From Butyriboletus loyo (lineage: Eukaryota; Basidiomycota; Agaricomycetes; Boletales; Boletaceae): a stretch of DNA of 64,000 nt. The stretch is taken from the NCBI GenBank assembly GCA_038093515.1, contig JBBPSI010000061.1, positions 1-64,000 of the forward strand. The letters run 5' to 3'. The stretch's first letter is position 1. Every line of letters begins with the position of its first letter. Below, one piece after another: positions 35,273-47,248 of the stretch. The position numbers were made by a program, and so were the translations under genes. The notes under the pieces were generated by a model, which worked only from the letters and a program-made list of their open reading frames with translations, made no database searches and was not told the DNA's origin.

Positions 35273-36485
35273 TCACATCACTATACAACCACCTCCTGGC
35301 CCCTTGGCCCGTGTGCTCAGCGATACGCGTGCAGCTTCGTAGAAAACCTCCGAGACCCCTCGGTTGTGTTTTGAGCTGCATTCTAATGCGTGGATCCGAG
35401 ACATGGTCAGTCGGGACTGTGATGCGAGACCGGAAAAGCCAAGTCAAAACACCGTACCCAGGTATCGTGACGCTCGTATTCGCCGTGCGACAGCGAGACC
35501 CTCCTCGTACTGTACCGAGTGCATTCCATAACGTGCAAGTCGATCTCGAACGTTTCGATCGTCTCGAAGATCACACTTGAGTGCTACATATTTACTGGTC
35601 AGTTTCATTCCGCATCTTGGTCCAAAAGGACTGACCGACGAGGACGAGCTATGAGAGATGTTTAGTCATATCTTTTGCCAACATGAAGCGTTTCAAAGGG
35701 GATTCGAATATATACCTTGACTCCCGGACAAAACTCAAGAATCTCGTCTATCCACTGTGACATTTGTTCGAATGAATGTTAGGTGCGGGTCTGGAAAGAA
35801 GAAAAAATAGAATAACTTTTGTTTCCACGTTCTCGAGCGACGTTGGGTTGTCCACCTGCAATGAAACCGTCCCGTTCTTTCTGTTGGACGAGAAACAAGG
35901 ACAACTGTGGGCAGAGAAGACTCACGGAGAAACATATCATGACGACGTGCGTTTCTGCATAACTCAGTGATCTCAACCTATCAAACTCCTCCTGTCCTAA
36001 TGGATGTCTTGAAACGTCAGAGGTTATGACGCACCAAAGACGCGTCGAGGCCAGTCCGAAGCACTTACCGGCCGTGTCCCACAAGCTGAGTTCCACGAGC
36101 TGGTCGTCGACGTAGATGTCATGAACGTAGTTCTCGAACACGGTGGGTTCACTGTGCGGTAGATGCCAAAGCTCGAAATGTGAGGGTGTCCCGTGGACCA
36201 ATCGATCTCGCACTCACTATACTTGGGTAAAGAAGCCCCTGGTGAAAACGTTGAGTAGGGACGTTTTGCCTATGAATGAGCCCGTGCTGAGCTGTCAGGA
36301 AGGAAAGCGGGGCAAGGGTACATACCGCAGGCACCGTCTCCGCAGACAACCACCTTCCTTTGTATCTGGAGACATGTGCAAACGGTGAGCTCGCTGGCTG
36401 GATGCCACGTTCCACAATGAAAGGACATTTGTCTTACAGGACGGCGTCCAAAGGCAGACTTCGAAGAAGAACCACAGATCGCCAT
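35273..36485 (-). CDS. rho3: Rho3-type small GTPase
   Basis: Rho3 couples cell polarity to exocytosis and actin in fungi. ATG 36485 ([16 protein letters not shown]) leads into [19 protein letters not shown], whose P-loop GDGACGKT is split by an intron after GACG. Switch I follows ([17 protein letters not shown]), then switch II ([18 protein letters not shown]) and [24 protein letters not shown] is followed by the Rho3-type insert [40 protein letters not shown], and a C-terminal CIVM prenylation box with stop at 35273. At least seven introns are needed, so no single frame spans the protein. The assignment to Rho3 rests on the insert and N-terminus. Confidence 0.9.
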
Positions 36486-36745
36486 GAGGAATGTGGATGA
36501 AACAACAAAGATGAACGGCTTGCACGAGGTCTCTCATGTGGTTGGTGCGGTGCGCATTGTTTAGCCTTGTTTGTCGACACGCGGACCAAGGGAGGACAGG
36601 AAACCGCATCAAGAAAAAGTCAAGGTACAGTGATGGACAGGACGAGTTAGGTTAGATATACAGCAAGCACTCCGGAACAGCGAAACATGTTAAACTAAAG
36701 CACATAACAGTCATCACAGGCGGCAAGACAATGTCCAGAACAACA

Positions 36746-39700
36746 TCAGTTATGGCCCAGACTCAAACCGCTCGAATTAACAAAATCTTGCCAAGTGTTT
36801 TGTATCGTGTTGGCTTCTGGAGACTCGCGTCGGGTTGCAGACATGTGGCCGTTCACATGAGGATAACCGTTCTCAGACACTGTCCCGTAGTCGTAGACAG
36901 GGAAATAATTAGGGAACTGCCCGGGCACCAGTTCCATCGGCTGCATCTGTGTCGGGCAATCGTTGTATCCAGACGTTTCGTACTGTTCTCTTACGGGAGT
37001 GTTGAAAGCGGATGCACCAGTGTACGTTGACCCGTTGGTGTGAGAGCTGGTGGTGTGGCCAAATGTTTTCAGGTAGTCCACGACGTTGGGATGGACTTGA
37101 TTGCTCCCGGACGCCAGCGGCAGTGGTACTACTGGATTCGAAGATGTGGGCGAGCGGTCAATGACCGCGGGTGATGACTGCGGTGATAGTGAATCTTTCT
37201 TGGCTACAAGCCGCGTCCTCCCACCAAGCGTCGAGAGCTCGTCATCTTCTTCGAATGGCGACCCCGGTTCAGAGTGGCTCGACAATTGTCGTGTGAGGGG
37301 CGAGATCTTGCCCCGTCGGAACTCGTTCAAGTTGATGTGTGCCTTCTTTTGCAGCGTAATCATGATGTCCTGAGGGCTGAGTGAGCAGGCAAAAGTGACG
37401 TGTAGCAGAGGGTACAGGTTTACCAATACGGGTTGAGCACGAAATCCTCGTGCTGCCTTGGAGAAAAGTTCACAGGCGGAGTCCAACTGGACGAGTGCAG
37501 AGGGTGCCAAACTCATCGATGGACATCGGGTGACGACAGAACCCAACACAATCTACGATCCGCATTGCAAACGACTTGTCAGCACTTCTCCTATCGCGGA
37601 ACTTGACGGGCGTACGTACCGCACATGAAAACATATGGGTCCACAAAAACCACATTCGTTCACTGGGCTCCTTGAGTTGTGTGTGAAGGTTCCGCATCAA
37701 GGCTACGAGTGAGCCCGCACTGCGATAGGCAGCAATAACCGAAGTCCCATACGGACTACCGAGTGGATCCTTGGAGTGATCGGTCACGGCACGGGCAAAG
37801 AAACTCCGGTGGAGATAGAGCAGATCTGATTCAAGTAGTGTCAGCGGAGCCTCGCATGTGTAAGAAAGCACTGCGTACTCATTTCGCGGATAGCAAGGAC
37901 TATGTGCCGCTGTAGAATCAACGAAACGCTCTCCTGATGGCGCGACTCCGGAAGGGATGCGTTGCCAAATCCAGCAACTTGCAGGTTGGGAGGGACTGGG
38001 AATGCGCGCAACTTGCGGTCCAATTGAAGGACTGTTGCGTACGTCGGTGTCTTTGCGCCAAAAGCTTGATCGTGGACCACACTCATACACTCCGATGCGA
38101 AGCGGTGTTTCCAAGCGTGGACTACAAAACATCATCAGACGAGGCGTGTTTCAATGGATCGTACAACACGCACATGATTCATCACCAGATTCTCCAGAAG
38201 AGGGTAGTTTGCAATCAATATGTGACAGATAGAATGACGGTGGACGTCCGAACGTCCAGCACTGCGGTGGCGATGAGTTGAGTTCGGTGTTTCATATGTC
38301 CATTCCTACTCACCTGCCATGAATCATACGTGTACAACTCCCAAAACAATTCGCGGCGGCGGTTAGTCTCCTTTTGGTCCACTCCCCATTTGCTTGGATC
38401 ACGGTCTGTGAAAAGTATTAGTGTCCGTTACCCAATCAAGGAGCAATACCGACGGAGCCCGATCTGTTTTGATGACGGAAAACACATTTGCTAACACCCT
38501 TGCAATTAATAAGCAGGTAGACTCACGCTTTGAGCGATCTTGATTGCCATGCCGATGATGGCCCAGCGTGTACCCGAATTAGATCCGTGTCTGTCAGATA
38601 AGAAAAGGAAGAAGGTCATGAGGAACTACCAGACTGAAAGTCAGTGTCCCGTTGCCGCAACCCGACGAGTGTACATGCCAATGTCTGTACGGCGCTGATA
38701 GTAGGCTCCTCGAAGAGCGAACTCTGGAACAGTGAGGCACGTGCCAATTGGTGATATTTCTCGGCCTCGATGTTGTAGGCTGGGTGTTTGATATCCACCA
38801 AGCTTCCGATTGCGAGAATCATGAAGATGAGGGCGAGCTTGTGAGAAAGCAGTGGGTCATCGGGTGGTGGAGCGGCGTCCGGCGCATAAAACAGTGGGTA
38901 TATTTCCTCGAAGAAATCCTGTTCGTTGATTGGATTGTACCTGAAAGGATGGGATGTGAATTTCCAACGATAACAGTAGCGGGTGTCCTCACATCCAAGC
39001 ACCGAGCGTGTAGTACGCCCTGCACAAGTAATGGGCTTTGGGTGACTCGGGAAGATACCAAAAAAGTTCTCGCAGCCGGACATTTTCGACCTGGAGCGGA
39101 TGAGAGCTTGGAACAAGCGGGAAGGCCCCACTCCGGGCCAAAATCTCAGGGGAAAGGATATTCTGCAAAGTGGCTAGCCGGCCGGCCTCGGACTCTTGGG
39201 CTTCCGAGCCTTCGTTCTGAGGTCAGGTCAGATCGATCGCACAGTGACATCTCGATGAAAGCTACCTGCAAAAAGTACTGGAGACAGGGGTGGAAACAGC
39301 ACATTGTCAACGAAACGGATTGTCCCATTGTGTTTGGTGGGTGTGGCTCACCCAGGAATTGGCTATAGAGCCAAAATACTTGGCACCTCCTGAAGCATTG
39401 ATTGACAGTGAGCCGAAAGCGTCGACGATTTCACCATTTTGCTCTTCTTCCTTGACTTCGCCTTTTGGAACATTTCGCTGGCTGGGTGGGTCTCTTTGTA
39501 AGGGGGCCTTGACTTGGAGAAGGTCGTCTGCCAGAAGAGGGTGCCTATCGGGTGATACGAGGGAGTGAGAATGTCTGAGGGAGTCCTCAAGCTCGCGAAC
39601 TCGATTGCAAAGGACGGTTATCTTTTCGTGAAGTTCTTGGGTTGATGCGAGCACGAAACTGGGATTCTTGAGGGGGAGAGGGGTGACACGAGGATGATGG

Positions 39701-40005
39701 GGACACACCGATTACCCTGACCAGTGGTCAAAGAGCCTAAACGGCGGAAGCGATTACGTGGAGGAAGGAGAGGAAGAGAGGTGAGGATGACGTACCGTCC
39801 GGACAGATCGCGCCGCAGCCGCGCTTGACGCAAGAGCCACAGGGAACATTCCTGTCGCAGCGCAGCTTCAGGCTAGAGGAAAGACGATGGGAAGGTGTGA
39901 TTTGTGGACGAGGAGGGGACGGACCGTCTGCACTCTGCACACGATAGACGAGTTGCGCCTTTCCTGCGTTTCTTGGAGGGGTCGATGAAGAAATTTGGCT
40001 CCATG
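36746..40005 (-). CDS. Zn2Cys6 transcription factor with fungal_trans domain
   Basis: ATG 40005 opens MEPNFFIDPSKKRRKGATRL; the frame is open further, so an upstream ATG at 40142 is possible. The zinc cluster CAECRRLKLRCDRNVPC then GSCVKRGCGAICP is interrupted by an intron with the weak donor GTCCGT. A linker GSLTTGQGNR and a coiled coil (STQELHEKITVLCNRVRELE) follow. The middle homology region includes PAYNIEAEKYHQLARASLF then EEPTISAVQTLA. The C-terminal part has QDIMITLQKKAHINLNEFRR and a long Ser/Pro/Gly-rich tail ending GLSLGHN, stop 36746. This is a basidiomycete-wide regulator class; targets are unknown. Many introns make the middle exons approximate. Confidence 0.85.
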
Positions 40006-40446
40006 CGGATGGAGGGGATGGGGGAGAGGACAAAGTGTCCAGGACGTTGATGGAGGAAGAGGAGCGCGCGATAGCTGGATGGAGATTCCGAGGGAAATTT
40101 CAAAAGGAGTTCTTGGCCGTGAGGTACACTAAAAATATCCATCTCTGTCAGAGGACCGACTTCCTTTCTTGGTTAGTCCGGAAATACATTAGTGTGGATT
40201 TATTACATATAAACATTCGCGGAGTTGAAGCGGAGTCCACAAATTCGGCAGGTGTTCGGCATTTTCCCGCCCATTTGCCAGCTCGGTCGTGCCTACTCCA
40301 ACTACCTCCGTCGCTGGTTGTGGTGACTTGATCTCCAGGACGAGGCGAGTCACTGGTCAGCGAATCAACTCAAGTGCTGGCTGATCACCCCGTGCGGTGA
40401 CTTGCATAGACAATGCAGTTCAAACCCATCAAGATTCTGTCATGCA

Positions 40447-40464
40447 CAGACAGACAGACAGACA
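40447..40464 (+). repeat. CAGA microsatellite
   Basis: About 4.5 perfect units of CAGA lie in the gene-free stretch upstream of the Zn2Cys6 regulator. This is a simple repeat likely to vary in length. Confidence 0.9.
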
Positions 40465-42200
40465 TCCGCAGTCGTCCCATTAAGCGGGTTTTGTCTGTCA
40501 GACTTCGATCTCGACACAACCACAGATCTGACAGAGGACTCCTTTTCTGCTTACGATCCTCCGCATAACAATTAGCTCCGCGTTTGAGCTCCAACTGGAT
40601 TTCACCCGAGGATCTCCATCACCCCGTTTGTCCCTGCAGGAACCAGTGCAAGCCGACCAGAAATGAATCAGTCATCCATCCCCTTCTGGGGTCTGCTCCA
40701 CTCCTCACAAGTTCTCATCAATGATCGTGAATCGGTGCACTGGACGCAATGCGACCAATGGAAGCATACCTCTCAGGAAATATGTCTTCTGTTTATATGC
40801 CTATACACGGCTCCGTTGGCCTAACTGCGATCGCATCTCGAGCTACCCAGCGAGAAACGTATGACGCATGCTTGACATTTTCCATCGTAACCACGCGTAT
40901 GTTGAAACATGGTCACAACTCCCTCTGAAACCCGATCTAACTCGAGGCTGGCTGCATAAAACAGATGCGCGCCGTGTCTCCGGATGATGCACCTGCCCTT
41001 TCGTGGGCAGCCGTCATTCGGAGAGAGGAAGTCCAGATACCCACGACAGCTCACGCCGCTCGCTTCCTCGCGCCCGCAGCCACCGCAGGGACGTGGGCCA
41101 CGATATCAAAGTGTACACCGCCACACAAATCAAAACATACGGCGTATTTACACCGTTCATGTCTCGAAACCACGTTTGTCGGCGGTAAGACCGCTGGTCC
41201 TCGACCTGAAAATTAAACTGAGCAGCATGTCAACCCGTGTGCACAGAAGCGAAGGGGGAGCGACCAAACGCGGATCCCTGTAACATCACACAGCCCACAG
41301 TGTGTGCAACTACGAACGCAGGACGGCTCGTTAACGGGAGCCGGTCGGAGTGGAGTCCACGTGCACACGTAGGTGTAAACATAGACAATGACGAGAAACG
41401 AGAAGATCCATTTCTTCGGCGGAGATTTGGTGTTGATTAGGTGAAAACTAGACGTAGGAGGACAATAGGCGGGACGATGAGGCCCTGTAGTGACCAACGA
41501 AGCAAGAAACCACGCGTACCGGTCAGCTAGTTGCATGGAAAGTTCGAGGTGCAGTGGCCTCGTAGAGTTATGCGACATGACAGAATGCTGAACACTATCC
41601 GAGATGGACCCACTGAAAGTGAGCGGCAGGAGGGGCCTACGGACGTGTGTTCACAGTGACGACATCGATTGACCAGCGGACGTCCTGCGCTGCGTATTGG
41701 CCAAAACACATGGACAAGCGGTTCGTCGACTTCGACTCACTGTCACTTGCATGTCCCGACGCAGTTCCAACGGGCTACAGACACAATACTTAGCAGGTCA
41801 TGCAGTAGTCCTAGTGACATTAACATTAATAGGAGGGGAAGTGGGAGGACAAGCTTACAATCCACCATCATGAAGATTGTCACCTAGGAGAGGACGAGGA
41901 GCCTACATATGGCCGATATTGAATATTGATATTCAGCCACTTTTGGGTTCAATCGACATTGAACCTCAGTGACATATCATATCGCCTAGAACGCGCTTCC
42001 GAGCCTTCATATGTTTCAGCTTTTGGCATTACCCTGCGCGTATTTTTATATCGATCGCTGTGTCGCGAACGGACGCCACTGAGTGGGACGCACTTGGATC
42101 AAATATTGTCGATAGCCGATATCCAGATAGGAGCAGGCCCCGTCGAGACAGGCGACGGACGATACCTTGATATCCTAGCATCGGTGAAACGGTTGGTGGT

Positions 42201-42240
42201 CAGAACCAGTCAGGACCAGTCAGAACCTGTCAGAACCGCT
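42201..42240 (+). repeat. 10-bp tandem repeat, four units
   Basis: Four units in perfect 10-bp register read CAGAACCAGT, CAGGACCAGT, CAGAACCTGT and CAGAACCGCT. The array is in noncoding sequence about 300 bp beyond the stop of the coiled-coil gene. Confidence 0.9.
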
Positions 42241-42542
42241 CGGCTACCACCGGGAACCAGAAACTGTTTTACTGATGTAGCAAGCTGTGGGCTCGTACGC
42301 GAGCTCTTCTCCACCTCGATATGAAGAGTGGTCGTGCACCAGGTACCTGCAGAACTTCACCACTGAGAGACCCATGCCCAGAACGAGATCGACGGAAATT
42401 GACTAGGTTCAAAGAGCAAAATAGTACATACGGTACGCTACATATCCATTTATTGTGTGTGATGTAGGAGAAGATGTCTCTCGACGAGTCGCGGGTAGCT
42501 ATAGTCTATCCAAATGTGTCTAGAAGGCCTGTCACTAGTCAC

Positions 42543-44007
42543 TCATATGGCAACGGGGGTAAAAGCCCCTTCTACCCCAGACGGAAAGGCAAGTCCACCC
42601 GCCTTCCGTTCCGGACTTGTACCAGGATCCCTCGCCGAAGAGCCCGAAGTGACGCTCGTCGTGTCTCTAACCAGCACGCTCAGCCGGGGAAGTTCACTCG
42701 CAGGGCTCACGGGCTCGGCGAGAGATTCTTCAATGGACGACGTATCGGACAATCCATTATACATCGTTTCCCGTTCGGCGCGCGGCGATTTGATGGGCGT
42801 GGTGGAAGAAATACTGGCACTTCGAGCTCCAAAAAATTCCCCAAGCTTCCTTGAAAGTGGTTGAGGAGGTGGCGACGACACGTTGCTAGGCGTAGTCGCA
42901 GCTGGTATAAAAGGTATGGATATCGCGCCAGAAGAATTCTTGGCTAATGGCTCGGTTCGCCAGAGCTTGAAGCCCCATCCCCCTGCGGCCTGAGCATTGA
43001 TATTTTTCTTTGATTCGGCCTGCGAAGCTAGTGGTATCGCCATTGGGGTGCCGACGTCGTTTTCCTCTATGAATACACGGAGAGCCTTGACGCATAATTC
43101 CGATGCCTCCCGTGCTTCGCTCGCTTCGTTCAACTCATGCTTTGCCTCGTCCAGCTCTGCCCGCACGGACATGAGCTCCTTGCGAAGCATCTCAACCTCA
43201 GCCGACTCTTCCGACTGGAAGACAGAGAGGGGAGGGGATGCACGACCAAATATCCCAGAGGACCTGGGCGTGGGTGCCAACTTATTTGCTAGCATAGCAT
43301 GGTCCGGGAAGGTAAAGTTCGTCGGACCAGGACTATGCAGTAAACCGCTGTCCAACTTTGCAAAACCCGAGTCTGAAACTGATGAAATACGTCGATGTGC
43401 ATTGATCCGGACAGTGCTTGATCCTGTAAGGGGCGCGAATGACGCCCGCTTTGATGATTGTGGGGCCGCCAAGGAGGCGAGACTAGCCCGAGAGAGGTCC
43501 AACCCAGAGGGCACCTGGCTCTGCCTCCGACTTTCGGATTGGAGACGCATGAGGCCCCTCCTGAGCGTGCAGAGTCGACAGCTGAAACAGGGCACAAGGA
43601 CGGGTGTTGACATACCTGCTCTCCTCGACTTTTGTCCGCAACACGGAGATGGTATCTTCGTCGTCCTTTGCTTTGCCTTTTGCGGTGTCAAGCTCCTCTT
43701 GCAGTCTGGAACACTTGTCCGTCATGTGGGTCAGAGTATCTGTGAGGTCCTTCTCTCCGGCTTGGATTTGAGAGAATGAGTCGGCAAGTTGGTCTCGATG
43801 GCGAGTGACTTCTGCGAGAGACGACCTGAGGTTGGTGATGATGTGCGAAAGGATTTGTGGGTCGAGTGACTGTGGCCGTTGCGTGTCTGCAGGTCCAGGG
43901 GTGGGGGGGAGCGACTCGTTGTCAAGCTGACGCTCGAGCTCGAGGGTGAGGTCGATGGAGCAGGGCCTGTCTTGCGCGTCGCTAGGGCTGTCGTTGGTGG
44001 TGGACAT
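42543..44007 (-). CDS. Coiled-coil protein of unknown function
   Basis: ATG 44007 (MSTTNDSPSDAQDRPCSIDL) and one intron with donor GTATGT near 43612 give about 460 residues, stop 42543. The N-terminal half has a coiled coil (SRLQEELDTAKGKAKDDEDT). A Ser-rich linker holds repeated RRxS-like patches (SRRQSQ, SKRASF, HRRISS), which could be basophilic kinase sites. A second coiled coil follows: VEMLRKELMSVRAELDEAKH then LNEASEAREASELCVKALRV. The C-terminal third is disordered and Ser/Pro-rich apart from GGWGFKLWR. I do not recognise a named family. Similar coiled-coil proteins occur in other mushrooms from memory, but no role is known to me. Confidence 0.78.
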
Positions 44008-44255
44008 GGTTGGATGTTAAAATGAATGTCAGGGTCGACCGCAGGCAGGGTCTGGCACTGTGTCGCGTTCGCCGCAACCAAATCCAAGTACCACCACCCC
44101 TCACGTGATTCGTTCCACATTGCCACCATCACTGCAGCTGCGGACACCGCCGTTTCAATAGATATCGTACACGTCCTAAAGTAGGGCTGCCTATATAACA
44201 CCTTTTGTCTAAATCTTTCACAAATCCGAGTCGAGTTTTTCTCGCCACCGTGTCC

Positions 44256-47078
44256 TCAAGAATGTGTCAGAGAATCGACGCAGATGATGCCGTCGCGCTC
44301 GCTCCACGGGTAACCCCACCGATGCAGCCATTCTCTAACACCTGCAGCGAGGCGGGCACGCGAAGCCCCCCTTGCTGCATCTTGAGTTCCTGTGTGCTTC
44401 TCCTCTCCAACGATGGCATATGCTAAAAGATCGTCAGAACAAAGCGTGCATAGTCCGAAAAAAATTCTGACCAAGACCCAAAAAGTGTTCTCGTTCCAGC
44501 TTCCAAACCAAGTTAGCTCGTCCAAAACACACAGCTGAGCGCGCGCAAACACTCACTGAAAGCACGAATTCCTCCAGCACTTCAGTCGCCTCATTAGAAT
44601 GTAGTCCGTGTAGGTCGAGCATGGCTTCCGTCCTTTCCTCCGAAGATAATCTCGATTCACCACCAACGTCCTTACTTGCGATACCCAAACATATCCCCAA
44701 ACTGCCACCACACATGCGTCCTCGCGCGCTTCGATCCCCCAAATCGTCTGACCAGTTCAGGTCTCGGCCCTTGACTGCCTGTTCAGCGAGCTTGGCACGT
44801 TCTCGTACCAGCCTTCCGGCGGCTTCCGCCATCTCATTGCTCATCTTCGCGTTCAGATCGTGCCCTTCCCGACTGAACCGCTTGGCAGCAGCACCATCCC
44901 CCCGTCTCCATGCATCAGCAGCTCGTGAGAGGCAGGCATTTCGAGCAGCGCCAAGCTGCAGTGCACGAGAACGATACGACATGTAGAGGCCATTTATCGA
45001 CTCTCCAGTAGGCAGGGTGGGCAGCAGCGTCGGAGGTCGCAACTTGATCCGTGGGGAGGGCTTGGGTGCGACAATCGTGGTTCGGAGCTGAAGATTGTCA
45101 GCAGAGTTGGTGCTGGAAAGTGGTTCACGCCGAGTCACCATTGCCCGGTCTGTGGGTACTGGCGCTGGTACAGGCCGTTTTACTGCAGCCGCAAACCTTG
45201 TACGGCCTGGATCATGCTGCCAATTTCCATGTGCCCTCTTGTTCCTTCCGAGTCCAGAGCCGTCGAAGCCTAACGCTGGGAATTCATCTGAAGGCGGGCT
45301 GGGAGTCCCAGTTGGGTTCCCAACGTTGTGGTGTAGGTTCGTACGGGAAAGTGCGTTCGTGACAGTCGTGACGTCGACTTCTTTGGGCAGGTGGTGCAAA
45401 AATTCACATTGATCTTGCTTTGCACACGTCCCACGCAACCAGAATCGGCACAAGGCGCGCTCAAGATCATGGCTGCAAATATAAGTAGATCAGGGACAGA
45501 GGGTTTACGAAGAATGTAGTTCAATGTATTATACCTGAATCGACAATCCGCTCGTAAACATTCGCCGGCGAGGTAGTATCGGCACACCCGATTTCCACCT
45601 GGCACAGGTCGTGCACTGGTACCTCTTACAGCTTGCCTTGCCACATTTGTGTAGCCAGACCGACAACCGCGCAGCATGGACGTAGGACCATCCCTTGTGA
45701 CCAGTGTGACATGGCCACCCATCGGTTGCATTCTCGTCTGCGTGTGCTGAGGGGTAGATGGCAATGCCCGATCGACGAGCCAAGCCATGGCTTTCTCGAA
45801 ATCATATCCATTCTGAGAGAGCGCTTCCTCAAGCTCAGAAGGAGCGAGGGTCGAGCCAAAGACGGAACTCAACACGTCAAGTGGAGTCATGCCATCAGTG
45901 AGGTAACCGGACGTGTCGGGGTCTTCTCCTGGAGTATCGTATTGAGAATCATAATCGTATCCAGTCGAGTAATATCCAGCGCGAAGGTCGTCAGGGGATT
46001 GACTTGAGAGGGCGGAGTCAGACCATTGGTCAAAGTCTGTGACTGTGATCGGGTGGAAGGAGTGGGGTGCCGTCTTCGGTGCGAAGGGATCAAAGGGGTC
46101 ATCTTCCTCCTCCTCTTCGCCCACTCTGATGGAGGAGCGGAGTTGGCTTGGTGTAGCAGCCCGAGAGGGAATGTTCTGATCTGGGAGAAGTGGGGCAGCG
46201 ATCGCGAGGTTGGATGAAGCTCTGAGCGGACTGTGGGACCACAAATCAGGCGATGGCGTCTCCGTTCTACCATAACCCGACAACGTAGCAGGGTTGGAAG
46301 AAGCAGCAGACAACGGCCGCGGGATGGGTTTGAATTCCGTGGCTTTGGCACTGAGTAATCTCGGAGAGGAGATGGGCGACGCGGGGAGGCTTGCGGTGAG
46401 TTGAGCGTGGGCCTGGGTGGCTTGGGAATGCGCGAGCACGGGTGAGTTCATAGGTGAAACGCTACGAGCGGAGATATAAGATGATGTGTTACCGCTGACA
46501 AGCGGGGATGCAACAGGAGTATGTGGTCTACGGAATCCGATAGAAAACGGGGAATTTGGAGCTGAGGAAGGGGTATCAGGTCTGTTAAGCCGTACAGAGT
46601 GAGAAGATGCCCTGGAAGAGGGTCGTGACGGGCGTCGGGTTGGTGTGAGGAACAGGAATGGAACGCCTGCAACATCGTCACGATGTCTGTGCATGAGGTC
46701 GAGGACATGCTGTTCGAGCTGCGATGGAGTTGATTGAATTGGGGAGAGATTGGGGGATGAGACACTGACCATATCGTCATCGACGCCGCACTCGGACTTG
46801 AGAACAACTTTTAAAAGGTCCTCCTGTTCGTCGGCGAGCAGCGAGGCCACCTTGTTCACTAGGGCGGTGCTGACACGGTTTAGATCGTCACCGTCATCGG
46901 CATCGTATCCGTCGAGAGGAGATCTGTGCTGCCGAATTATAGCAGACAGCTGCGCGCGAGTGTGGGGAAATCTCTGAACTTGGCCCGCAGAGCCAAGGCC
47001 ATGCTCGGTTGCGTTGTCGTTGACGCCGTCTGCGCCGGGCGGGGAGAGCGCAGAGGGCAGCGTTAGCGTATGCGGCAT
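44256..47078 (-). CDS. CUE-like, CCCH x2, DUF1771 and Smr domain protein (Cue2/N4BP2-like)
   Basis: ATG 47078 opens MPHTLTLPSALSPPGADG. After a long Ser/Pro-rich region comes a CUE-like helix bundle (TPLDVLSSVFGSTLAPSELE, then ALSQNGYDFEKAMAWLVDRA). Two CCCH fingers follow, CRYYLAGECLRADCRF-SH and CRFWLRGTCAKQDQCEFLH, the first split by an intron. The DUF1771 helices read YMSYRSRALQLGAARNACLS and AAKRFSREGHDLNAKM. The Smr domain has MLDLHGLHSNEATEVLEEF, then a 28-nt exon (44472-44499, LEREHFLGL), then YAIVGEEKHTGTQDAARGAS and GVREWLHRWGY, stop 44256. Yeast Cue2 cuts mRNA at stalled ribosomes through this domain pair; a related RNA-cleaving role is inferred. The added CCCH fingers suggest direct RNA binding. 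Confidence 0.88.
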
Positions 47079-47248
47079 TGGTTGGTGACAGTGGAAGATG
47101 AGACGGTGATCTGCGCATGGGCTGTTGAGCGCCTCAGAATGAAACTTGAAGAGCACCGTAGCGAGCGGCGCCTCCACACAAATAACGTCAAGCGTTTCCA
47201 GGGCTCTCAGCATCTGCTTGTTGTATTTTCTGCTACGTACACATGGTC

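Larger units (their letters stand above)
40006..42542. other. 2.5 kb without a recognised gene, upstream of the Zn2Cys6 gene
   Basis: This is the longest gene-free stretch in the window. It includes the promoter side of the Zn2Cys6 regulator and the 3' side of the coiled-coil gene. Frames of 120-130 codons (minus 41213-41578, plus 41926-42324) show no known motif and look like chance. Two short tandem repeats are listed separately. No tRNA boxes or transposon ends were seen. Confidence 0.5.

Noticed and set aside
35176..35580. A 134-codon plus frame after clathrin
   Set aside because: It overlaps the last two Rho3 exons, which are firmly identified on the minus strand.
42997..43779. A 260-codon plus frame
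   Set aside because: It is antisense to the coiled-coil gene, whose minus-strand frames splice cleanly.
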